Below are positions 57,751 through 64,000 of a stretch of DNA of 64,000 bases, one piece after another. Below the pieces are notes generated by a model. The model ran no database searches. It saw only the letters and a list, made by a program, of their open reading frames with translations, and had not been told where the DNA came from. The position numbers were made by a program, and so were the translations under genes. Source of the DNA: Hyphomicrobiales bacterium (GTDB taxonomy: Bacteria; Pseudomonadota; Alphaproteobacteria; Rhizobiales; Rhizobiaceae); NCBI GenBank assembly GCA_900469955.1, contig UBYX01000027.1, positions 1 through 64,000 on the forward strand, written 5' to 3'. Positions within the stretch are counted from its first letter, which is position 1, and every line of letters starts with the position of its first letter.

Positions 57751-58823
57751 GACCGCCCGAAACGTCCGAGAGTGGCAAGCGCCGACCTGCGTCCTTCGAG
57801 GTGGAGGAGAAAAACGCCCCGCGAGGCGATGCGTCTATGCCAGCGCGGCGCAGCCCGCGCAGTTTCGCGGATGACGTCACCATCACACCGGATGAGCAGG
57901 ATCCGTTCCTCTCGCCATCAGAGTTGACCCCGGAAGCGATCCCCGTTGCCGAGCCCCGGACCCGAAGGAGATTTTCCTTCGCCAACCTCGCGATCGGCGC
58001 CTTTGGCACCTTCCTGTCGCTTGCCTTCGGCCTCTGGGCAGATCGCATCATCCGCGATCTCTTCGCCCGCGCCGATTGGTTGGGTTATGCCGCTCTGACC
58101 GCGCTTGGACTTGGGCTGCTCGCGCTGGCGGTGATCGTGGGGCGTGAAATATTCGGAATGATGCGGCTTTCCGCCGTCCAGACATTGAAGGCTGAGGCCG
58201 AGGAGGCGATCCGATCCCCTCGCCCATCGTCTGCGCGTTCGGTTGTCGCCGCACTCGTCAAATTGCTCAGCCACCGCGCGGAGACCGCCAGGGGCCGCTC
58301 GGCGCTCGATGCCACCAGCGACGAGATCATAGACGGCCCGCAGCTTCTCGACCTCGCGGAACGGGAACTGCTGGCGCCACTCGACCGAAAGGCCCGGTCG
58401 CTGATTCTCGGCTCTGCCAAAAGGGTCTCCATCGTGACGGCAGTCAGCCCCCGCGCGGTGGTCGATCTCGCCTATGTGCTCTTTGAAGTCACGCGACTCA
58501 TCCGAGCCATGGCTGAACTTTATGGGGGTCGACCGGGAACCCTCGGCCTGCTGCGGCTCATGCGAGACGTGATTGCGCACCTTGCCGTCACGGGCTCCAT
58601 CGCGGTGGGAGACAGCCTTGCGCAGCAGGTCCTGGGCCATGGATTGGCCTCGAAACTGTCGAGCCGGCTCGGGGAAGGAGTAATCAATGGCTTGCTTACC
58701 GCCCGCATCGGGATTGCCGCAATGGACCTCTGCCGACCGCTGCCGTTCAGGGCCGTCAAGCGGCCTGGAATAGGCGATTTCCTTTCCGATATCGCGTCCG
58801 TCGGCGGCCGTAAAAGTGAATAG
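57747..58823 (+). CDS. YcjF-family membrane protein (TIGR01620/DUF697)
   Basis: The 358-aa protein is the usual partner of YcjX. It has a disordered, charged N-terminus of about 70 residues, two transmembrane helices (about 75-95, LAIGAFGTFLSLAFGLWADRI, and 108-130) and a DUF697-type C-terminal region (RLMRDVIAHLAVTGSIAVGD). The overlap with ycjX-like by 4 bases indicates coupling. The role is unknown; envelope stress is suspected for the family. Confidence 0.88.
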   Translation: MRPPETSESGKRRPASFEVEEKNAPRGDASMPARRSPRSFADDVTITPDEQDPFLSPSELTPEAIPVAEPRTRRRFSFANLAIGAFGTFLSLAFGLWADRIIRDLFARADWLGYAALTALGLGLLALAVIVGREIFGMMRLSAVQTLKAEAEEAIRSPRPSSARSVVAALVKLLSHRAETARGRSALDATSDEIIDGPQLLDLAERELLAPLDRKARSLILGSAKRVSIVTAVSPRAVVDLAYVLFEVTRLIRAMAELYGGRPGTLGLLRLMRDVIAHLAVTGSIAVGDSLAQQVLGHGLASKLSSRLGEGVINGLLTARIGIAAMDLCRPLPFRAVKRPGIGDFLSDIASVGGRKSE

Positions 58824-58927
58824 CCACGGGGGTCAAGCGGCACAGCTTTGCCCGCCGATACCACTCGTTAACCATTCCAGCTTAAATTACAGGCCTCTTA
58901 CAGTCGCTGCTTGCCAGAGGAAAGTTT

Positions 58928-59482
58928 ATGTATCCGCGCTTCTTTTCGCTTCTCGGCGGGCTCGCCGTTCTAGCCGTTGCGGCAACCTCCGCCATGGCGC
59001 CTGAAGCCGAGGCTGCTCCTCGCGACAAGGCCTTCTTTCAGTCGGTCGCAGGCGTATGGAAAGGACCTGGTGAAATCGTCGCCGGTAAATACAAGGGCAC
59101 GAAATTCAGTTGCAACCTGACTGGCGCTCCCTCGCCGGAGGGCGACGTAGGCATCAAGCTCGACGGCACCTGCCGCGTCGGCGTGTTCCAGCAGCCGATG
59201 TCTGCCGTCATCACCCAGAACGGCCGCGGCTATACCGGAAAATTCCTCGATGGTGCCGATGGCAAGGGGCTTGATATCATTTCCGGTTCGGTCAACGGCG
59301 ACAAGGTGGTGATGGGTATCAATCGTGCTAAGCTCAACGGCGCGATGGTTGCCAGCCTGCGCGGCGAAAACAAGATGAACATTACCATTTCGGTTAAGGT
59401 CGAGGATCAGATGGTGCCCGTTATCGGGCTGTCCTTGGATCGCGACATGGATTCGATCGCGGTAGGTTCGATCAAACAGTGA
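58928..59482 (+). CDS. Secreted protein of unknown function, 184 aa
   Basis: AGAGGAAAG lies 3 bases from the ATG. The signal peptide ends near AEAA (about residue 29), followed by a beta-rich mature domain: VAGVWKGPGEIVAGKYKGTKFSCNLTG, then DGTCRVGVFQQPMSAVI. Two cysteines may form a disulfide. The layout resembles a small lipocalin-like fold, but I recognise no named family. It lies between the YcjF-like gene and the folate cluster. Confidence 0.8.
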   Translation: MYPRFFSLLGGLAVLAVAATSAMAPEAEAAPRDKAFFQSVAGVWKGPGEIVAGKYKGTKFSCNLTGAPSPEGDVGIKLDGTCRVGVFQQPMSAVITQNGRGYTGKFLDGADGKGLDIISGSVNGDKVVMGINRAKLNGAMVASLRGENKMNITISVKVEDQMVPVIGLSLDRDMDSIAVGSIKQ

Positions 59483-59503
59483 TGCGGCCGCGCGTCAGAC
59501 GCG

Positions 59504-60037
59504 CTACCACCAGTCCTGGCTTTCCTCGGCGACCTTGATACCCACCGTATCGACGTCTTGCAGCCAGTCACGAACCATCCTTCCCTTCACGACAAGGTCG
59601 GGCGCGACGTCTGCAAGTGGCTTGATCACAAAACCGCGCTCGGTCATCCGCGGATGCGGCACCTCCAGCTTTGAGGTCTTCAGCTCACGAGGACCATAGG
59701 TCAGGATATCGATGTCGATGATCCGCGGTCCCCAGCGCTTCAGGCGCACGCGCTTCATCGCCCGTTCGATCGACAGACAAACCTCCAGCAGATCTTCCGG
59801 ATCGAGCCGCGTTTCCACCAGGGCGCAACAATTGAAAAAGTCCGCCTGATCGGTCTTGCCCCAAGGCGGTGTGGAATAAAGTCTGGAAACAGCGGCGACA
59901 CGACAGTCGCCCCTCGCATCCAACTGGCGCAAAGCCTCCGCCATGGCTGCCGGCGGGTCCCCTATATTGCCCCCCAAGCCTAGCGCAGCAACATACAAAC
60001 CGTCCTCAGGCGAAGTGTTCAACGCGGACCTCTGCAT
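59504..60037 (-). CDS. folK: HPPK (folate pyrophosphokinase)
   Basis: The enzyme of about 177 aa transfers pyrophosphate from ATP to 6-hydroxymethyl-dihydropterin. Motifs are ALGLGGNIGDP, SRLYSTPPWG, FNCCALVETRL and the signature KRWGPRIIDIDILTYG. It overlaps the end of folB. An ATG at 60037 gives the reported start; a TTG at 60022 with AGAGG upstream is an alternative. Confidence 0.93.
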   Translation of the reverse strand: MQRSALNTSPEDGLYVAALGLGGNIGDPPAAMAEALRQLDARGDCRVAAVSRLYSTPPWGKTDQADFFNCCALVETRLDPEDLLEVCLSIERAMKRVRLKRWGPRIIDIDILTYGPRELKTSKLEVPHPRMTERGFVIKPLADVAPDLVVKGRMVRDWLQDVDTVGIKVAEESQDWW

Positions 60038-60371
60038 AATCCAGTATGCCCGGGATCGGTACGCTTGGCTTGCGCACCGTGATATCGGCGCGCCTGATCT
60101 GCGGCGACCAGGCACACAACGCCTTGGCCACATCCTTGGCAAGGGCCTCGATCAGGTTGCGGCGGCTCTGGGTCACGACCCTTTCGACGATTTCATAGGC
60201 TATGCCGTAGTGAACGGTGCTTGCGACATCATCGTTCTCCAGAGCCTCGTCCGCCTCCACATCCATAACGACGTCCAGGAAGAACCGTTGGCCGAGAGAC
60301 GCCTCCTGCTCGAAGGCGCCGTGCTTTGCGTAAAAGCCGCAGTTTTTGAGCGTGATCGTGTAGATGCCCAT
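60006..60371 (-). CDS. folB: Dihydroneopterin aldolase
   Basis: The 121-aa FolB makes 6-hydroxymethyl-dihydropterin. It has the family start IYTITLKNCGFYAKHGAFEQE, VHYGIAYEIVERVV and KPSVPIPGILDYAEV. It sits between folP (3-base gap) and folK in the order folP-folB-folK. Confidence 0.95.
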   Translation of the reverse strand: MGIYTITLKNCGFYAKHGAFEQEASLGQRFFLDVVMDVEADEALENDDVASTVHYGIAYEIVERVVTQSRRNLIEALAKDVAKALCAWSPQIRRADITVRKPSVPIPGILDYAEVRVEHFA

Positions 60372-60374
60372 GGA

Positions 60375-61277
60375 CTAATCTCTCTTTTCTTCATGGGCAT
60401 CGGCCGCTGCCAGCACGGCATCCGCCATCCTCAACGCATCCAGATTGGCCGCGACGTTGTGAACGCGGAATATTGCAGCGCCTGCAAGCCTCAACATGGC
60501 GGTGGTGGCGGCAGTGCCGATATCGCGCTCGTCCGCCCGCTCGCGGCCCGTCACGCTTCCGATGAACCGTTTGCGGGACGTCCCGGCCAACAGCGGAAAA
60601 CCCAACCGGTGCAATTCCGGGAAGCGAGCCATCAATTCCAGGTCATCATCCCTGTTTTTGGCGAAACCGAAGCCGGGATCTAGCACGATCGCCTCCTCCG
60701 GCACGCCGGCCGTTCGTGCAATATTCACGGACGCTGTCAAAAAGAATTCCTGGTCGTCGATCCTGTCGGCAAGCCTCTCCTCCTCCCGCCCGCGGCCAGT
60801 ATGCATGATGCAAACCCCGGCCCCTGTCGCCGCAGCGACATCGGCGATCATTGGCTCGCGCTGCAGGCCATGCACGTCGTTGATGATGTGAGCGCCGGCG
60901 GCGACAGCGAGCCTGGCGGTCTCGGCGCGATAGGTATCTATCGAAATGAGAGCGTCCGTTTCGGCGTGCAACTTCTCGATCACCGGCAGGACCCGGTCCT
61001 GCTCCTCCGCAGGCGTGATCTCCACTGCACCCGGCCTTGTTGATTCGCCCCCGATATCGAGAATGGCCGCGCCGTCTCTTACACAGGCCATCGCATGGAT
61101 GAAGGCGCTTTCGAGACTTGCATGGCGCCCGCCATCGGAAAACGAATCGGGCGTAACATTGATGATCGCCATCATATGGCCTTGAAAACCAAGTTCGAGG
61201 GTTCGGCCATGCCCCACGCGCCACATGCTGTTGCAGCGCGATATCACCCGCTGTCCATCTGTCGAAGGATAACGCAA
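60375..61277 (-). CDS. folP: Dihydropteroate synthase
   Basis: The 300-aa TIM-barrel enzyme condenses pterin pyrophosphate with p-aminobenzoate, the sulfonamide target. It has the two signatures MMAIINVTPDSFSDGG and AILDIGGESTRPGA, plus LDPGFGFAKNRDDDLELM. The start is a TTG at 61277 with AAAGG about 10 bases upstream; an ATG at 61226 is also possible. First gene of the folate set. Confidence 0.94.
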   Translation of the reverse strand: MRYPSTDGQRVISRCNSMWRVGHGRTLELGFQGHMMAIINVTPDSFSDGGRHASLESAFIHAMACVRDGAAILDIGGESTRPGAVEITPAEEQDRVLPVIEKLHAETDALISIDTYRAETARLAVAAGAHIINDVHGLQREPMIADVAAATGAGVCIMHTGRGREEERLADRIDDQEFFLTASVNIARTAGVPEEAIVLDPGFGFAKNRDDDLELMARFPELHRLGFPLLAGTSRKRFIGSVTGRERADERDIGTAATTAMLRLAGAAIFRVHNVAANLDALRMADAVLAAADAHEEKRD

Positions 61278-61353
61278 AATTTGATGCCTTTATGTTGCGC
61301 TCCTTCTGGCTATGCCCCAAGCTAACCCCAAGTTCAACGTCGCAGGCCCGAGA

Positions 61354-61974
61354 ATGTTTTTGATGCGCCGAGTCCACCGACTTTTCGGTGCAATTCTTGT
61401 CTCCTGCGTGATCTCAGCGCCAGCTTCCGCCGAACCGGCGATCAGCAAGAACTATTCCTATTTCCGGATCGGGGGCCGCACGGCGGAAGACCTCGACAAG
61501 GAACTGGAGAAACGCGGACCGATGACCCGCGCCTCGGGCCACCGCCACCCCGGGGCGACTGAAATCAAATTCGGGGGCGACGCCACCTATGTGGAAAAGG
61601 GCGGCAACTGCTCGATCGGCGGCGCCCGTGTAACGCTTCGCACCCGCATCATACTCCCCCGGTGGAGCAATCGTGGCCGCGCCAGCGACGATCTCCGCTT
61701 CATCTGGGATACCCTCTCGGCCGACATCAAGCGGCACGAGGAGAGGCATGCCGAGATCGCCCGCAACCACGCCCGTCAGTTGGAGAGAGAGTTGCTTGCA
61801 CTTCCCTCCCAGACAAGCTGCGACGCATTGGAGAAGCGCGTGGCGGACACAACTCGCCGCATTCTGGAGGCGCATGACCGCGAGCAACTGCGTTTCGATC
61901 AGGTCGAAGCGGCCAATTTCGATTCCCGTATGATGCGGCTGCTGCAATACCGCATGAAACGGAACACCAACTAA
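61354..61974 (+). CDS. DUF922 secreted zinc-protease-like protein
   Basis: From ATG 61354 the product is 206 aa with a signal peptide (cleavage near ASA-EP). A DUF922 domain follows, with KNYSYFRIGGRTAEDLDKELEKRG and a zinc-ligand HExxH in IKRHEERHAEIARNH. The domain is annotated as a putative Zn-dependent protease because of this motif. It is divergent from folP. The frame is open upstream to 61312, but no RBS supports that start. Confidence 0.82.
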   Translation: MFLMRRVHRLFGAILVSCVISAPASAEPAISKNYSYFRIGGRTAEDLDKELEKRGPMTRASGHRHPGATEIKFGGDATYVEKGGNCSIGGARVTLRTRIILPRWSNRGRASDDLRFIWDTLSADIKRHEERHAEIARNHARQLERELLALPSQTSCDALEKRVADTTRRILEAHDREQLRFDQVEAANFDSRMMRLLQYRMKRNTN

Positions 61975-62240
61975 AGCCATCTCCAGCGAGAACCGCCACG
62001 AACCTTTTGCGAGGCTTGTGCATCATCCTGTCAATGACAGGTGATTTATGGTGATAGTCTAAAACACGAATCTCGGATACAAACTAAGACATAGCTTACC
62101 TACGCGCTTCCTCGGATCGAGGGCGGAGGCGGAGCTGATAAATTCGCGCGCTTATCGGTACCGCCGAGGCGTCGCAGGCAGCGGTTTCAAGTGTTCCGCG
62201 TAACGGTTTTCCGTGTTCTGTTCTCCTGGCGCGTCTTCAG
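61975..62240. other. Intergenic region upstream of the sRNA
   Basis: This stretch of about 265 bases has no gene I can support. It holds a perfect 6-bp inverted repeat CCTGTC-aat-GACAGG (62027-62041) and an AT-rich tract (62040-62100). The right part leads into the putative mmgR-like RNA. Confidence 0.5.
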
Positions 62241-62324
62241 CCGCAGGTGTTTTCCTCCCTCGCCTGACGGTGATGCGCCCGCCTTAGCCTCGCTTGCCGC
62301 TCCTGCGCAGCGAGGCTTTTTTTT
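62241..62324 (+). ncRNA. mmgR: Putative trans-acting sRNA, mmgR / alpha-r8 type
   Basis: The region forms three hairpins. The first is CAGGTG (62244-62249) with CGCCTG (62261-62266), holding the loop TTTTCCTCCCT; the second is GGTG/CGCC; the third is a perfect terminator AGCCTCGCT/AGCGAGGCT with T8. I recall an unpaired UUUCCUCCCU core as the hallmark of the alpha-r8 (mmgR) family, which in Sinorhizobium affects polyhydroxybutyrate accumulation. The exact 5' end is a guess. It is convergent with the ferredoxin gene. Confidence 0.7.
62286..62324 (+). terminator. Intrinsic terminator of the sRNA
   Basis: AGCCTCGCT (62286-62294) and AGCGAGGCT (62309-62317) with a 14-base loop that itself can pair, followed by a run of eight T. 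Very strong, and there is no coding gene that it would obviously serve on the plus strand. Confidence 0.93.
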
Positions 62325-62344
62325 GCCGGCAATCCGAAGTGTGA

Positions 62345-62665
62345 TCAGGCCTGCCGCTCGGGCACATTGACCACGAGGCCATCGAGTTCCGGCTTGATCT
62401 TGATCTGACAGGAAAGACGCGAGGTCGGCTTTACCTCGAATGCGAAGTCGAGCATGTCTTCTTCCATTGGAGCCGGTGGACCGACCTTTTCGGTCCACTC
62501 CTCATCGACATAGACATGACAGGTGGCGCAGGCACAGGCACCGCCGCATTCGGCCTCGATGCCGGGAACGGAATTGCGAACCGCATTCTCCATAACCGTG
62601 GAGCCCGGCTCGGCCTCGATATCGAAGCGCGTTCCGTCAAAGGCAACGATCGAAAGTTTCGTCAT
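62345..62665 (-). CDS. Adrenodoxin-type [2Fe-2S] ferredoxin
   Basis: The 106-aa ferredoxin has the four cluster cysteines in the adrenodoxin spacing: C-x5-C-x2-C in ECGGACACATCHVYV and a fourth in SRLSCQIKI. Such proteins serve Fe-S assembly or P450-type electron transfer. It is monocistronic here, and its end faces the sRNA terminator. The start is at 62665. Confidence 0.93.
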   Translation of the reverse strand: MTKLSIVAFDGTRFDIEAEPGSTVMENAVRNSVPGIEAECGGACACATCHVYVDEEWTEKVGPPAPMEEDMLDFAFEVKPTSRLSCQIKIKPELDGLVVNVPERQA

Positions 62666-62800
62666 GATATTGGAAATCCGGGATGTTGAAGGTTGCAGCT
62701 TTATTTAAGCGCGCTGTCTTCCAATAAAACCCCGGCCCAGTCAACATTTTCGGGCGCCGCGGGCTGTTCCATCGGCGCCCCCCGGCGGAAAATCGGTACC

Positions 62801-63175
62801 TCAGCGGCACAGCTTGTTGACGAAGTTCTCAGCCTCCACGACCGCGGCGCCGACCGCTGCCTTAAGTGCGGAATCTGCACCATTGTCTTCGAGTTTCTCA
62901 GCCGCAGCGGAAACCTTGAAGGCACCGACGGCGCTGGCCGCCCCCTTCAGGCGATGGGCTATCGCGACAGTGGCGACCATGTCGGCGCCAGCGAGATCCT
63001 GCAGCGCCCGACGAGCCTGGCGGGCAAACATCTGAAGCACCTCGACTTCCAGAGCCTTGTCGCCCATGGTCTGCGTCGCGAGATGTACAAGGTCGATCGG
63101 CCGGGATTGAGAGGGACAAGCGCCTCGTTGATGTTCAGGGGCTTCAAACGCAATACTGACGGCTGCCACTGCCAT
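62801..63175 (-). CDS. Orphan Hpt-domain phosphotransfer protein
   Basis: The 124-aa protein is almost all one Hpt four-helix domain with the phosphoacceptor His in AIAHRLKGAASAVGAF. The N-terminal 30 residues are variable. AAGGA is 9 bases upstream of the ATG at 63175. It lacks kinase or receiver partners nearby. In Caulobacter the CckA relay uses ChpT, a different fold, so this Hpt likely serves other kinases; cckA elsewhere in this window makes the question reasonable. Confidence 0.88.
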   Translation of the reverse strand: MAVAAVSIAFEAPEHQRGACPSQSRPIDLVHLATQTMGDKALEVEVLQMFARQARRALQDLAGADMVATVAIAHRLKGAASAVGAFKVSAAAEKLEDNGADSALKAAVGAAVVEAENFVNKLCR

Positions 63176-63642
63176 AGAATGTTTTCCTTGTTGTTGTTCT
63201 ACGTGTCCCGAATTGTGCGGGTCGGAGGCCGCTAACCCGTTAAATTCCGGCACAATCTGGGCTGAAATCTTCCCATATGGTTAATTTCTGCTAAGCTCCC
63301 GGGATTTTAGGACTTTTGCATCTGAGAGTGGTTTAAATTCTGTTAACAACATTACGCGCTGACGCTCCTGGCCCGGCGATTTAATTGTGCCACGGAGCCG
63401 AATGTGCCACTACAGTACGACTAAGGTGGCGGGGAATATTCTCCTTTTGCCACGGATGGCAGGTTGGTAAGCTTTCATTATCATCCGTTTGAAAGAACGG
63501 CCGTCCGACATGAAAATGAATAGGAAACTCAAGCCCTATGACGGGGCACGGGTTTCCGGCAGGCAGTGTTCCATCTGTCGGTCTGCGGGCGGCAGCGCGT
63601 CTGATGGGATTGCCGGGCGAGTATGTAACGAGGCGTAACCGC
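63176..63642. other. 467-base gap before the right-edge gene
   Basis: No confident gene. It is AT-richer and holds several TTAA tetramers (63239, 63281, 63333, 63343) and a TTAA-N6-TTAAC pair at 63333-63347 that loosely resembles CtrA sites. A 42-codon ORF (63510-63638, MKMNRKLKPY...) ends just before the next gene, without an RBS. Confidence 0.5.
63510..63638 (+). CDS. Possible 42-aa ORF, weak
   Basis: ATG at 63510 to TAA at 63636-63638, MKMNRKLKPYDGARVSGRQC then SICRSAGG, with three Cys. No Shine-Dalgarno and no family. It may be chance; its end 4 bases before the next start is the only support. Confidence 0.2.
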   Translation: MKMNRKLKPYDGARVSGRQCSICRSAGGSASDGIAGRVCNEA

Positions 63643-64000
63643 ATGGCGAAGAAAACTAGCAGCGAGTCGATCGATGAGACGGCTTTCCAGGCACTGGAAG
63701 AGGCTCTGAAGATCAATTTCAACGACGAGTCGCCGCGCAGCCGATCCGCGCCCAATGCCTCGGAGACAAGAGTGTCAGACACATCCAAGCAGCGTCAGTC
63801 TTCTCCGCAGCATCAGGAGGAGCCCGCCGATTCGTTCAGGTCGGCCGTTTCCGAAGCCGCTGCCAGGTCGCCCACATTCCAGCCTGCCAACGACGCCGGC
63901 AGACGAAGCGCAAGCGCGATCCTCAGGACGCTCGAAGGCGGCGCCATGCGCTCCGCCATCCGCAACGCGGTCATCATCTCCCTTCTATGGGCCGTGGCCG
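63643..64000 (+). CDS. N-terminus of a larger membrane-linked protein, runs off the window
   Basis: ATG at 63643 opens a frame (MAKKTSSESIDETAFQALEE...) that stays open to the right edge, at least 119 codons. The first 95 residues are hydrophilic and disordered (Ser, Arg, Gln, Glu rich). A hydrophobic segment begins at about residue 109 (NAVIISLLWAVA). The pattern of a charged N-terminus followed by a membrane segment is seen in the large coiled-coil, kinesin-like proteins of rhizobia, but I cannot confirm this. A weak purine stretch precedes the start. Confidence 0.65.
   Translation, partial: MAKKTSSESIDETAFQALEEALKINFNDESPRSRSAPNASETRVSDTSKQRQSSPQHQEEPADSFRSAVSEAAARSPTFQPANDAGRRSASAILRTLEGGAMRSAIRNAVIISLLWAVA

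Overview
The window reads as core chromosome of an alphaproteobacterium of the Rhizobiaceae (Rhizobium/Agrobacterium/Sinorhizobium type). The evidence is high GC with strongly GC-biased third codon positions, frequent TTG and GTG starts, a suf operon in the order sufS2-sufB-(small membrane gene)-sufC-sufD-sufS-sufT-sufA, a separate PurS/PurQ/small PurL set, a CckA hybrid kinase, a DUF1476 (F1-ATPase zeta inhibitor) gene, a DksA that has lost its zinc-finger cysteines, promoters of the rhizobial CTTGAC-N17-CTATAT type, and a putative small RNA of the alpha-r8/mmgR type. I saw no rRNA, tRNA, insertion sequence, prophage or CRISPR array.

Layout. 1-0.8 kb: three very small secreted or membrane ORFs behind the tail of an unidentified gene. 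0.8-4.5 kb: a DUF2171 gene and a MacA/MacB-type efflux set. 4.6-11.8 kb (minus strand): the Fe-S assembly operon, with a promoter region rich in one AT-rich heptamer. 12-15.5 kb: alpha/beta hydrolase, diguanylate cyclase, tyrS. 15.5-24.3 kb: a large AsmA-like protein, a Bcp peroxiredoxin, DUF455, an M23 peptidase, RhlE helicase, a Nudix hydrolase and a TfoX-N protein. 24.3-29.7 kb (minus strand): a molybdoenzyme maturation cluster (MoxR, VWA, split XdhC, molybdopterin-binding/nucleotidyltransferase fusion) without its molybdoenzyme, plus a flavin reductase. 29.8-35.9 kb: ABC binding protein, rpe, DUF2259, purB, DUF2189, a small hydrolase and the zeta inhibitor. 36.4-45.1 kb: purC-purS-purQ, a lipoprotein, a PagL-like protein, purL, a membrane protein, bolA-grxD and an MFS transporter. 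45.1-50.8 kb (minus strand): an inositol-phosphatase-family protein, ttcA, alaS and recA. 51-55.4 kb: cckA, a FliO-like protein and dksA. 55.7-61.9 kb: sixA-like, ycjX/ycjF-like, a secreted protein, folP-folB-folK and a DUF922 protease-like protein. 62-64 kb: an sRNA candidate, a ferredoxin, an orphan Hpt protein and the start of a larger gene that runs off the edge.

Most of the window is housekeeping: Fe-S cluster supply (suf, bolA/grxD, ferredoxin), purine synthesis, folate synthesis, translation fidelity and SOS/cell-cycle control. I found no strong candidate for a wholly new multi-gene system. The parts that best repay a second look are the suf promoter region (four copies of one heptamer, two of them in a palindrome, beside a 15-bp tandem repeat), the mmgR-like RNA, a 7-codon ORF with an ideal Shine-Dalgarno upstream of purC, the small-ORF cluster at the left edge, and several family members missing a textbook catalytic or metal-binding residue (Bcp, DksA, PagL-like).
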